This document shows positions 8,245-14,774 of a stretch of 14,774 nt of DNA, piece by piece. Under the pieces are notes generated by a model that saw only the letters and a program-made list of their open reading frames with translations, was not told where the DNA came from and made no database searches. The stretch is from an uncultured Verrucomicrobiales bacterium (GTDB lineage Bacteria > Verrucomicrobiota > Verrucomicrobiia > Verrucomicrobiales > Akkermansiaceae). The DNA lies in assembly GCA_937969125.1 (NCBI GenBank), contig CALBVA010000100.1, forward strand, positions 1 through 14,774, in the 5' to 3' direction. Position numbers and translations under genes: made by a program. The number at the start of each line of letters is the position of its first letter. Position 1 is the stretch's first letter.

Positions 8245-8670
8245 TTAACTATCGAGATCGATTTCCAAGAGATCCTTGAGAAGTTTTTCCTGGGCTTGAA
8301 TATCACCCTGCTTGATTACAGATCGAATTGTTACGAGGCCAATGATTCCTCCGAAGATCCATCCGAGAATAGCTCCAGTCCCCAGCACTGCCGTAGGGAA
8401 ACTATCAAAGACTCGACCTAACCAACCAGCCAAACCCCAGCAAATCCAGTGTCCAAATTCCGAAACGCCTCCAAGAATTAGAAACGCGAAAACGGCAAAC
8501 CACGCCTTGCCTGCGAAGAGGGATCGCAACAGCGCAATCACAAGGCCCAAAGCCATAGCCCGCGTTCCAACAGTGAAGCTTCCTGCAACAAGACCGATCA
8601 AGAAAGCCGGTATAGCAAGTAGAAAGCCACCAATGGATAGAATGGTGGTGAGAGGGATAACTTGAAGCAT
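8245..8670 (-). CDS. Small multi-pass membrane protein of unknown function
   Basis: The protein is about 141 aa and almost entirely hydrophobic, with roughly four membrane helices. These begin near LTTILSIGGFLLAIPAFLIG, ALGLVIALLRSLF, FAVFAFLILGGVSEF and TAVLGTGAILGWIFGGIIGL. A charged cytoplasmic-looking tail follows (IQAQEKLLKDLLEIDLDS). I do not recognise a family. Three ATGs are possible (8712, 8688, 8670). I prefer 8670 because 8712 lies only two bases from the divergent XRE start, and 8670 leaves the 18-bp palindrome upstream as a control site. It is transcribed away from the XRE regulator, which probably controls it. Confidence 0.65.
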   Translation of the reverse strand: MLQVIPLTTILSIGGFLLAIPAFLIGLVAGSFTVGTRAMALGLVIALLRSLFAGKAWFAVFAFLILGGVSEFGHWICWGLAGWLGRVFDSFPTAVLGTGAILGWIFGGIIGLVTIRSVIKQGDIQAQEKLLKDLLEIDLDS

Positions 8671-8688
8671 ATGGCTATTTATAGCCAT
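8671..8688. promoter_or_regulatory. 18-bp palindrome, likely operator of the XRE regulator
   Basis: ATGGCTAT-TT-ATAGCCAT has two perfect 8-bp arms around a 2-bp centre. It lies between the divergent membrane-protein and XRE genes, where an XRE dimer would typically bind to control both. If the membrane protein starts at 8688 or 8712, the palindrome is inside its first codons (MAINSH). Binding is inferred from position and symmetry. Confidence 0.5.
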
Positions 8689-8714
8689 CCAACTGTGCGT
8701 TAACAAGGCCATAA

Positions 8715-8948
8715 ATGGACAGGGTGAAACCGGACCCTGTGAAAAAACAAGTCAACAACATCTGTGAAGCGCTCCGAAAATCTCGTATTGAACAAGGCAT
8801 GTCCCAAGTGAAGCTTGCCGAGCTTGCTGGAATTAGTCGAACAGGATTGCGACACATCGAAGCTCAATCGGCCAGTCCAACTCTTGCATCACTAATCAGA
8901 ATAAGTGCCGCTCTCAAAGTGGATCTCGCCACCCTTTTGAGGCCATAG
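8715..8948 (+). CDS. XRE-family helix-turn-helix transcriptional regulator
   Basis: A 77-aa protein that is little more than one Cro/C1-type HTH domain: ICEALRKSRIEQGMSQ, then KLAELAGISRTGLRHIEA and LASLIRISAALKVDLATLL. Size and layout match small autoregulators, including restriction-modification controller (C) proteins, as well as many phage-type repressors. The HTH occupies residues about 16-76. ATG 8715 has a weak AAGG upstream; GTG 8739 would still keep the full HTH. It diverges from the membrane-protein gene across an 18-bp palindrome. Whether it once governed the decayed hsd genes or regulates the membrane protein cannot be told from sequence. Confidence 0.88.
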   Translation: MDRVKPDPVKKQVNNICEALRKSRIEQGMSQVKLAELAGISRTGLRHIEAQSASPTLASLIRISAALKVDLATLLRP

Positions 8949-9243
8949 AGAGTGGCCCTATAGGAACCTTAGGAAAGGTAGATTTCGGACTCGGAAAACC
9001 TCAGGTGAAAGCAACTTGCTCGTTTGTTTCTTGGTCGAATATATAAGGTTGAAACTCTCCGCCCGTGAGTGTGGCGGGTGGAGGAGTTTTCCAGTTTTCT
9101 GAAAAACCTTGTTCTTAGGGTGGAGTAGTAGAGAACTTTTTCTTTATTAGAGAAACATAAAACAAGACGAAGAGGTAGCTGGCTGAAGAATCATCGGAAG
9201 GGCAAAAAGTTCTCCACCCCTCCATCACACCCCGGGCGGGGTA
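8949..9243. other. Convergent intergenic region
   Basis: A 295-bp gap lies between the XRE gene and the end of the primase gene. Apart from the hairpin at 9051-9091 I see only a short GC-rich inverted repeat (ACCCC-GGGC-GGGGT, 9229-9242) just after the primase stop. There is no open frame worth calling. Confidence 0.5.
9051..9091. terminator. Bidirectional hairpin terminator
   Basis: GAAACTCTCCGCCCG pairs with CGGGTGGAGGAGTTTTC, with one bulge and one G-U pair, around a loop of about 10 bases. The plus strand ends in TTTT; the minus strand also ends in a short U tract. It sits about 100 bp past the XRE stop and about 150 bp past the end of the convergent primase gene, so it could serve both. 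Confidence 0.55.
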
Positions 9244-11595
9244 TCAGTCGAACTCATCGGCTTCCTGTTTTTCGCTCTCCAAGCTTGGGGCTGATAGTAA
9301 ATACTGAGTGATTCCGTTCACGATCTTGGATTCCTTCACGATGGCACTGGAGCTACCTAACAAACTAGACAAATACTTTCCGCAGTTTGGTGTGTAGTTG
9401 AGAAGCTTCTCCGCATGTCCTCGTAACGAGCTACTGAATAAGACTGATTTTAGTTCTGCAGCACTCTTCCAGCCGGGAGTGAGCTGATTCTTCTGCATTG
9501 CCAGTGCCAGCAATTCTTCTAGCTGCGTTTCGGGGGCGAGCTGTGAAATTGCCTCCAATAATTCTGGGTCTTTCCAAGCAATGACTCCGGATCGTGAATC
9601 CTTCAGCTCTTTAGGTGTTTCGAGTCCCAAAATGCGATCAAGAAGCGCTGGCAACTCGGCTTTGATTGCACTCCAAAACGCCGACTTCTCTCCGGGCGTA
9701 ACTGCGGGCATCGGGGTGATGATTGGCCTGACCTTCAGTAGTGAAATTTTGTCGGCGATTCCTTCCTCAAGCGGAGGAATCACTGAAAGGTTGCTCGGTT
9801 CGTCATTACAACAAACCATCACAGCCCATGCAGGACGCATGGTGAGGGATGAATGATTCCGTTTGTTGATCTCAACACTTCCAGCATAGATAGCTTCTTT
9901 AAAGCGTTCTCCAAACTCCCTCCGTGCGCGTGGATCACTACTGCCAACTGAGTCGTCAATCAGTAGCAATTCACAACCTAGAAGATTGTCAGTCCAAGGG
10001 AGCTTTCCTCTCCAAGCAGTCATCGGATTTGCAGCTCGGCCTCCCAAAATCTCTTTGGCAATGGAAGCGAGTAAACTTTTGCCCGCGTTCTTCTTTCCGG
10101 CCAAGACTACCATCGGAGAGGGAACGTGCTTTCCATCTCGCACCGCAACGTATCGACCAGCGAGCCAAAGCTCAAAAATCGTGCAAGCCGTAGCATTTGG
10201 GAATGCTTGGCTCAGGATCGAATCTAACAGCGGAGTTTTACCTTCGGATGGCTCAATGATTTTCGGACCTTGATCGATAAGAAATCGTTTACCTTGGAGA
10301 CGTAGAAGGCCTCTCGGCTGTCCGGCAATGTCGCCCTTCCAATCTATAGCCCTTTCGATTTCGATCTTTCCAAAGGCTTCGTTCACTGCATCTTTCAAAG
10401 CGGAATCTTCCAAACCTTTTCTGGCGAACCATTTTTCGAGTCCTGTTTTCACCGGGCCTTTCCTCCCGTATTCGCGGAAAGTCTCGCTAGTATCGACGAG
10501 GTATTTCGCGGGTCCCGAAAGGTAGAAGATTCGCGACGGAGGAAAGCACCCTTGCAGAAATGCCAAGTCCATCTCAATAGTGTCGTGGTCCCATTCTGGA
10601 AGTTTCCTCCTCTCTTCGGGGGAGCCTGACCAATGAATCACTTCTTGAATCTTTCCATTGTCCCGCACCCCCCAAGGTAGCCGCATGAGCTGATTGAGAG
10701 TAAACGCGGCATGGTCTGCACCATAGAAGCAAGCAAGGCTGAGAAAATTTCTCAAATGGTCCTCCTCGCACTCTCGAACTTCAAACCATCCGTGAAGCGA
10801 TTTTCCTCCAGATCGAAGGACCATGGTCAAGGGGGCTAGCCTTGAGAGATATTTCAATGTCCCAAGCTGGGCCGACTCAGGAACTGGTGACTCGTCACTC
10901 AGCAAGTCCATCTCCACCACCAAGAAGCGGCGAGGCCCCACTGACTCTTTCGCTCGTTGTGACAGATTGACAGCTTCAGTTAAGCCTTCTTTCTGGGTCA
11001 TCGGGTGAGGGACGATGAATTGTAGCTGGGAAAGTCGTTCACTGACCTGCTCAATTTCGCAGTAAGATTTAGTGACGGCCTCATACTTTGATACTCCCAC
11101 ACAAAGTAATAGATCGCTTTCCGGCCCATTATTCCCGCTCGAATAGAGGTCGTAAAGGACGTCGAGAGTGTCTTGACCCTCGGGAGGTGACTTCACCCAT
11201 CCTCGATCTTCCTCCTTAAATCGCAATGCAAGCTCATCATCGACCTGTGGCCAAGAATCAGATCTTTTCCCACTACTGGGATTTTTGATTTTCTCACCTT
11301 TTCGGACGACCGAGCGCGGCGTTCCCCAGTGACATTGAAGGTCTCGCTCAATGTCTCTCTCTCGGTCATCTTTTGGGCGGAAAGTTCGAGCTGCTGCAAG
11401 CAACGTTGTCTTTGCATGTCTGCGTGTTAAGCCAGCATCGTACATCGCCCGAATTCGCGGTAGCGTTCCGGTATGGAAATTTGAGCTTATGTCTCTGAAT
11501 GCTTCCCGTAGGGAGACCTCTTTCCGCCAAGCCGTTCTGAATGCTTGGCTCGTCTTCGCGTCGCCAATTTTGAAAGGTGGTGTGGAATTACTCAT
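9244..11595 (-). CDS. Primase-helicase: AEP-type primase fused to SF3-like/D5-type ATPase
   Basis: A 783-aa replication protein. The primase core shows the three motifs of archaeo-eukaryotic primases: VVEMD (E228, D230; metal-binding), SGGKSLHGW (262-270, His268) and MRLPWGVRDNGK (304-315). The C-terminal ATPase has Walker A GKKNAGKS (500-507), Walker B ELLLIDDS (542-549) and an Asn-containing sensor motif, VMVCCNDEPSN (592-602, N597), typical of SF3-like helicases in phages, satellites and plasmids. Residues 1-150 are unassigned and may bind DNA. The ATG overlaps the end of the upstream 150-aa gene by 8 nt and is preceded by AGGAGG, the best ribosome site in the window. It probably starts replication of the excised element, taking the last place in the integrase-led operon. 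Confidence 0.88.
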   Translation of the reverse strand: MSNSTPPFKIGDAKTSQAFRTAWRKEVSLREAFRDISSNFHTGTLPRIRAMYDAGLTRRHAKTTLLAAARTFRPKDDRERDIERDLQCHWGTPRSVVRKGEKIKNPSSGKRSDSWPQVDDELALRFKEEDRGWVKSPPEGQDTLDVLYDLYSSGNNGPESDLLLCVGVSKYEAVTKSYCEIEQVSERLSQLQFIVPHPMTQKEGLTEAVNLSQRAKESVGPRRFLVVEMDLLSDESPVPESAQLGTLKYLSRLAPLTMVLRSGGKSLHGWFEVRECEEDHLRNFLSLACFYGADHAAFTLNQLMRLPWGVRDNGKIQEVIHWSGSPEERRKLPEWDHDTIEMDLAFLQGCFPPSRIFYLSGPAKYLVDTSETFREYGRKGPVKTGLEKWFARKGLEDSALKDAVNEAFGKIEIERAIDWKGDIAGQPRGLLRLQGKRFLIDQGPKIIEPSEGKTPLLDSILSQAFPNATACTIFELWLAGRYVAVRDGKHVPSPMVVLAGKKNAGKSLLASIAKEILGGRAANPMTAWRGKLPWTDNLLGCELLLIDDSVGSSDPRARREFGERFKEAIYAGSVEINKRNHSSLTMRPAWAVMVCCNDEPSNLSVIPPLEEGIADKISLLKVRPIITPMPAVTPGEKSAFWSAIKAELPALLDRILGLETPKELKDSRSGVIAWKDPELLEAISQLAPETQLEELLALAMQKNQLTPGWKSAAELKSVLFSSSLRGHAEKLLNYTPNCGKYLSSLLGSSSAIVKESKIVNGITQYLLSAPSLESEKQEADEFD

Positions 11596-12040
11596 GACTC
11601 TTGCCCTCCTGGTTAATTCCCGGACCTACTGCAATCATAGTGACACTGTCAGAGAATCCTAAGATGCTCATGCCTCCGTCGTTCGCATGGCCAAACCACA
11701 CCTGCGCTGGGCGATTGTTTAACGCCTTTACAATGGCTTCGGGGCTCAAGTCTTGAGAGACTTCTGCTAAAGCCGCAAGGTCTCGTAGTTCCCGCTCTGT
11801 GATGGCAGCAAGGGATCGTAACTCCTCCTCTGTGAGGTCTGAATCCTGTGGGTCAGTTTCACCCAAAAACGAAGCGTAGTTTGCAAGAATTGGACCTAGT
11901 CGGAGCTCAAAACAAGCGAGTTTGGTCTCATTCACACGGGGGCGGTAATTGAGGAAGTTTACCAGGACCGGACAAGAGGTTTCTTTTCCGGGCATTAGGT
12001 AGCCTTGATTTCGCCTATCAATAATTAATTCTGTTTTCAT
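11588..12040 (-). CDS. Hypothetical protein co-transcribed with the primase
   Basis: A 150-aa soluble protein that I do not recognise. The N-terminal half has beta-like segments (TELIIDRRNQGYLMPG, then KLACFELRLGPILANYASF). The middle is acidic and helical (DLTEEELRSLAAITERELRDLAALAE), a likely coiled coil. The C-terminus reads PAQVWFGHANDGGMSILGF. It is tightly linked to the primase-helicase, whose start overlaps its end and whose ribosome site lies within it. A role in element replication or its control is inferred only from position. Confidence 0.7.
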   Translation of the reverse strand: MKTELIIDRRNQGYLMPGKETSCPVLVNFLNYRPRVNETKLACFELRLGPILANYASFLGETDPQDSDLTEEELRSLAAITERELRDLAALAEVSQDLSPEAIVKALNNRPAQVWFGHANDGGMSILGFSDSVTMIAVGPGINQEGKSHE

Positions 12041-12143
12041 GGTAGTGGTTACTCACTTGCCATGCTGCTTCCCGACCGCTATCTTCTGAGGCATCAAACC
12101 ACCTCAAAGATGTCCCGGTCAGGCTAGCAAGGCTTCGGGGCAT
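12018..12143 (-). CDS. Possible small protein, 41 aa
   Basis: A frame beginning MPRSLASLTGTSLRWFD and ending NRINY fills the gap between the HTH gene and the 150-aa gene and overlaps the latter by 23 nt. There is no ribosome binding site and no recognised family. It is listed because the neighbouring genes are otherwise tightly packed. It may equally be untranslated leader. Confidence 0.2.
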   Translation of the reverse strand: MPRSLASLTGTSLRWFDASEDSGREAAWQVSNHYHENRINY

Positions 12144-12159
12144 TTTTGTTGGTGGTTGG

Positions 12160-12387
12160 TTAGTTTGCATTCTCCATACTGGAGAAGCTTTCGATATAGT
12201 CTTCGATGGATTGAATATCGAAGAGGCGGGTTGCTTTTACGGCTCCGGGTTCGCGGAGTGAGACGCTTCGAATCTTGCCAGCTTTGGCGAGACGCCAAAG
12301 TGATGTCCGGCTAATATCGAAGAGTCCGTGAACTCGATTGTGCTTTGCCCATCTAGGACTTTCTTGGATTACGTTTGGGGTTTCCAT
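12160..12387 (-). CDS. AlpA/excisionase-like helix-turn-helix DNA-binding protein
   Basis: A 75-aa protein, or 95 aa if a GTG at 12447 is used. The core LFDISRTSLWRLAKAGKIRS, followed by a wing and TRLFDIQSIEDYIES, is the MerR/AlpA-type HTH found in excisionases and small activators of integrative elements. ATG 12387 is preferred because the extra 20 residues of the GTG form add no known part of the fold. There is no strong ribosome site for either. It follows the integrase and the 260-aa gene on the same strand. It likely acts as recombination directionality factor or as operon regulator. Confidence 0.72.
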   Translation of the reverse strand: METPNVIQESPRWAKHNRVHGLFDISRTSLWRLAKAGKIRSVSLREPGAVKATRLFDIQSIEDYIESFSSMENAN

Positions 12388-12490
12388 AACGCCGGAGTGT
12401 TTCCCAAGATTCCTGTTTACCTCGCCGTATAAGAAAATTTTCTTCACACACGAAAGAATATGCCTTCGTCTAATGGTCTCAAAATGGCTC

Positions 12491-13273
12491 TCACCTTGTC
12501 CGAATCGCTAGTCCAAGTTTCACCAACTCTCGGCGAACTTCTTCTTTTCCATAAAGTGAATTGAGGGATCGATCTACCTTACCAGCATCCGGCAGATCTT
12601 CATTTTTTTCTATCAACTCACGTGTGGTGAGAAGAACACGACCGGCCTTCGATCCTCCTAGATTTCTCGCTTTCAGTTCACTATCTAACATTTCCCCTCG
12701 CCGCTGATGAACTGCCGAATTCTTGATCAACTTGAAGAGGTCTTCGATAGGCTTTAGCGTCCCTGCCTTTTGTTCTGCGGCAACCGAGCTTGGTTCATGT
12801 TCGTTGTAACGCGAACGCACACTGTTCTTGGAAGCACTCCAGGCCTTCGCTAACCTCTTTCCAAGCTCTACACGGGCGTCTTTGATCGGCCCCTCGCTAA
12901 AAAGGATCTTAGTGATAGCGTCAGAGTCATTTGTAGCTGGAATTCTTGCTGCCCATTCAAGAAGGTCTTCTATAGCGAGAAACTCAAGTGAATCAGCGCG
13001 AAGATTTTCCGGTCGTAATGCTTCGATTCGATACGCATGGCATTCATCAGACTCAAAACCAGCTCGTAACCTAGCACGTTTTTCCAAGTCATTTTCATAC
13101 AATTTCACAGAACGAAATTCCGTGGGATGGGAGCATGGTTTCGGTTCGTCACAAGAACAGTGAATAGGGTGCCGTAAATGACTTTCAAACTCCTCTAGAG
13201 TTTTCGTAGCATAAATTCGTGCCGCAAAAGGAAGCTCTGAATTTAGCATCCTACTTTGTTTGCTATTACTCAT
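12491..13273 (-). CDS. Hypothetical protein with Cys/His cluster, integrase-linked
   Basis: A 260-aa protein starting at ATG 13273 (a TTG directly before it would add one residue). I do not recognise a family. Near the N-terminus, HPIHCSCDEPKPCSH (about residues 35-49) contains three Cys and several His close together, a possible zinc-binding site. The remainder is charged and mostly helical, with LRADSLEFLAIEDLLEWAAR and RVLLTTRELIEKNEDLPDAG. It begins 9 bp after the integrase stop, so the two are probably on one transcript. This position in elements often holds recombination accessory or DNA-binding proteins, but that is inference. Confidence 0.72.
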   Translation of the reverse strand: MSNSKQSRMLNSELPFAARIYATKTLEEFESHLRHPIHCSCDEPKPCSHPTEFRSVKLYENDLEKRARLRAGFESDECHAYRIEALRPENLRADSLEFLAIEDLLEWAARIPATNDSDAITKILFSEGPIKDARVELGKRLAKAWSASKNSVRSRYNEHEPSSVAAEQKAGTLKPIEDLFKLIKNSAVHQRRGEMLDSELKARNLGGSKAGRVLLTTRELIEKNEDLPDAGKVDRSLNSLYGKEEVRRELVKLGLAIRTR

Positions 13274-13282
13274 CAAAGGAAG

Positions 13283-14572
13283 TTACTTTGTTTGAGCTTC
13301 GAGTGAGGGAAGGCTATTTACTGCCTCTTTGAATACCTCCATTTCACGATGGGTATATTTGCGGTGAGTATCGGTCTCGGTGTGGCCCGTCATTTCCATG
13401 CGGACTTCTTCTGGGACATTTGCATTAGCAAGCCACGTGGTGAAGGTGTGTCTCAGCGAGTGGAATGACTTTGCAGCAGTGTCTCGTGCCGCACCTGCCG
13501 CTCGTGTGCGGACAAGACCTCTATCGATTCCTGCAGCTTCCATGATGGCACGGAACTGGAACGAGAGACCATCACGCCTCCCGGCTGGCTGATCATGGAG
13601 AGAAGGAAAAGCAGGAGCTTTCGGGAATGGTGAGAGTCTCCCATCGCCTAAGAAGGCAATCGCCTCACGATGAAGGGGAATCTCAACTCGGTTTGCAGTG
13701 CCATTCTTTTTCTTACGGTTAGTCTTCTGAGGGATCACTGAAAGAGTTCCTTTTTCGAGATCAATGTCACCAGACTTGAGCTTCGCGAGATCCCCAAGAC
13801 GAAGCCCGGTGAATGCACCCAAGATAATGAGTCCGCGCCAGTCATCGCTTGGAGCGTTTTCAGTGAGCCTTTTTACCTCGCCCGGTGAGAAAGCCTGCCT
13901 GCTAACGCTATCGTTCTCGTCAAGGGTCTTAATTGGCAAAGCTGGATTTGAAGTAAGAACGGGAGGGTTTGTTTTCAGAGCTTCCCCAAAAAGTGAGCGG
14001 ACCCCGATGAGGTGATGGTTGGCGGTCTTTGCTGTCCGACCTTTCTCCCGAAGAGAGTTTCGATAGGAAACAATATCTTCGGTAGTGATGGTTTCAAGAG
14101 GTGCATCGGCACGATCTCCAAGAAATGAAATGAAGCTCTTTGTTAGGCCACGGTAAAAAGCGAGGGTGGCAGATTTAACCGTCCCGGTCTTTCCTTCAAT
14201 CCATTGGTCTGACCATTCATTTACCGTGAAAGACTTCGGGCGTTGGTGTCCGGACAACTCCATGATTTCTGAAATGAACTCTCTTCCTTGCGAGGCTGTG
14301 AGTAGACCTTTCACTGCCAGCTCGCCAGCTTCTCGAACCCTACTAAAGATGGCAGAGGTTGTATCGTCATCGGTCCCAGCTTCCTTCCGGGCGTCAGCTT
14401 CAAGTTTAATAGCTACCTCTACGGCATCTCGCTTGTGTGTCTTGCCTGTTGTTCGTTGGACTTGCCGTGTCCCGCCCTTACCATCTGAGATTTGGAAACC
14501 GCAATACCAGTGCGGTAGCTCTTTGCCGTTTCTCTTCTTCCTGAATAGCGTAGCCATGCCAAATGGTGCCAT
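13283..14572 (-). CDS. Tyrosine recombinase / integrase
   Basis: A 429-aa phage-type integrase with the full catalytic set: Arg258 in TGLRLGDL, Lys283 in PQKTN, His371 and Arg374 in HSLRHTF, His397 in MTGH and Tyr406 in RKYTH. The N-terminal part holds an arm-binding-like beta region (KELPHWYCGFQISDGKGG, residues 18-35) and a core-binding SAM-like domain (about 115-205, NEWSDQW onward). ATG 14572 gives MAPFGMATLF; the internal ATG at 14557 is equally possible. It starts about 110 bp from the tRNA 3' fragment and reads away from it, the usual layout for an element inserted in a tRNA gene. It should catalyse insertion and excision at that site. The GTGCCA repeats at its start may be its own binding sites and may couple recombination to its expression. 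Confidence 0.95.
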   Translation of the reverse strand: MAPFGMATLFRKKRNGKELPHWYCGFQISDGKGGTRQVQRTTGKTHKRDAVEVAIKLEADARKEAGTDDDTTSAIFSRVREAGELAVKGLLTASQGREFISEIMELSGHQRPKSFTVNEWSDQWIEGKTGTVKSATLAFYRGLTKSFISFLGDRADAPLETITTEDIVSYRNSLREKGRTAKTANHHLIGVRSLFGEALKTNPPVLTSNPALPIKTLDENDSVSRQAFSPGEVKRLTENAPSDDWRGLIILGAFTGLRLGDLAKLKSGDIDLEKGTLSVIPQKTNRKKKNGTANRVEIPLHREAIAFLGDGRLSPFPKAPAFPSLHDQPAGRRDGLSFQFRAIMEAAGIDRGLVRTRAAGAARDTAAKSFHSLRHTFTTWLANANVPEEVRMEMTGHTETDTHRKYTHREMEVFKEAVNSLPSLEAQTK

Positions 14573-14590
14573 AAATGTGCCATGATTCCA
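14566..14590. repeat. GTGCCA repeat cluster, right copy
   Basis: GTGCCA at 14566-14571 and 14577-14582 are 11 bp apart, the same period as the left copy, with a weaker ATGCCA at 14556-14561. The cluster overlaps the integrase start codon. A match of 22 of 25 bases to 38-62 is far beyond chance. It is a candidate arm-type binding site for the integrase or excisionase, or an autoregulatory operator. Confidence 0.45.
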
Positions 14591-14632
14591 AGGTGTTTCG
14601 TGATGTTTCCAGATGGTTATATGCTATAAAAT

Positions 14633-14650
14633 AAAGGGTCTAGACCCTTT
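14633..14650. repeat. Perfect 18-bp palindrome between integrase and att site
   Basis: AAAGGGTCTAGACCCTTT is perfectly self-complementary with no loop, which suits a dimeric DNA-binding protein better than a transcription terminator. It lies in the integrase leader between the start codon and the tRNA fragment. An AT-rich tract (TATGCTATAAAATAAA) directly beside it could contain the integrase promoter, in which case the palindrome would be its operator. Confidence 0.45.
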
Positions 14651-14681
14651 TGAAACACTCGGAAACCAATGAACTCGAATC

Positions 14682-14706
14682 CTGGGTTCGAGTCCCAGTC
14701 TGCGTA
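14682..14706 (+). other. tRNA gene 3' end (att junction)
   Basis: CTGGG-TTCGAGT-CCCAG is a complete T-arm with the conserved TTCGA loop. It is followed by seven acceptor-strand bases (TCTGCGT) and a discriminator A; CCA is not encoded. No 5' half, D-arm or anticodon arm can be found upstream, where the sequence is integrase leader. With the terminator just downstream this is best read as the 3' end of a tRNA left at the chromosome side when the element inserted, the full gene being rebuilt at the far (left) end outside the window. The amino acid cannot be told. Confidence 0.6.
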
Positions 14707-14712
14707 CTTTTC

Positions 14713-14741
14713 AAAAAAAGCGACCTTCAGGTCGCTTTTTT
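14713..14741 (+). terminator. Rho-independent terminator downstream of tRNA
   Basis: Seven A bases, stem GCGACC, loop TTCA, stem GGTCGC and six T bases form a textbook terminator 6 bp after the tRNA 3' end. The A and T runs make it usable in both directions. It presumably belonged to the tRNA transcript before insertion and marks the start of chromosomal sequence. Confidence 0.88.
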
Positions 14742-14774
14742 GGTGACCAGAAGACTGGGACGAGAAAGAAGTTC

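Noticed and set aside
8312..8665. 117-aa plus-strand frame
   Set aside because: It is antisense to the membrane protein; its Pro/Arg-rich composition is the mirror of hydrophobic codons.
14640..14706. Complete tRNA gene
   Set aside because: Only the T-arm and acceptor 3' strand can be folded; there is no matching 5' acceptor strand, D-arm or anticodon arm upstream.
1..14774. CRISPR array, rRNA genes, riboswitch
   Set aside because: No regularly spaced 25-40 bp repeats, no rRNA-like conserved stretches and no recognisable riboswitch core were seen.

Overview
This window is the end of an integrated mobile element carrying cargo, read from inside the element (left) to what looks like its chromosomal junction (right). 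Base composition is moderate (roughly half GC by eye). The C-terminal style of the tyrosine recombinase, and start sites mostly without a clear Shine-Dalgarno sequence, suggest a bacterium of the Verrucomicrobiota/PVC type. That is an impression from family resemblance and is weak.

Right part (about 9244-14774), minus strand: a compact integration/replication module. It holds a tyrosine recombinase with all catalytic residues, an unrecognised 260-aa protein with a Cys/His cluster, an excisionase-like HTH protein, a 150-aa protein, and a 783-aa primase-helicase with an archaeo-eukaryotic-type primase core and an SF3-like ATPase. Just upstream of the integrase is the 3' end of a tRNA gene (T-arm plus acceptor strand, no 5' half) followed by a strong hairpin terminator. 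I read this as the att junction with host DNA beyond it. No matching tRNA end is present at the left, so the element should continue past position 1.

Middle (8245-9243): a divergent pair, a small multi-pass membrane protein and an XRE-type regulator, with an 18-bp palindrome between them that looks like an operator. A bidirectional hairpin terminator separates the regulator from the convergent primase gene.

Left-centre (1322-8172): one intact 1839-aa gene combines an N-terminal nucleoside-phosphorylase-like (PNP/MTAN fold) domain, a STAND-type ATPase and a roughly 1200-aa helical C-terminal region. This architecture matches NLR-like anti-phage proteins whose PNP domain acts as a nucleotide-degrading (ATP nucleosidase) effector. 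It sits inside the wreck of a type I restriction-modification locus: a decayed hsdM piece lies directly upstream, overlapping its start codon by an ATGA, and the decayed C-terminal end of hsdR lies directly downstream. The flanking genes are dead while the central gene is open throughout.

Far left (1-1111): debris. It includes a badly decayed IS5-family transposase on the minus strand, a short unrecognised open frame, and at the very edge a sequence nearly identical to the start of the right-hand integrase, including two GTGCCA repeats spaced 11 bp apart. This implies either a second related integrase beyond the window or shared recombinase-binding sites.
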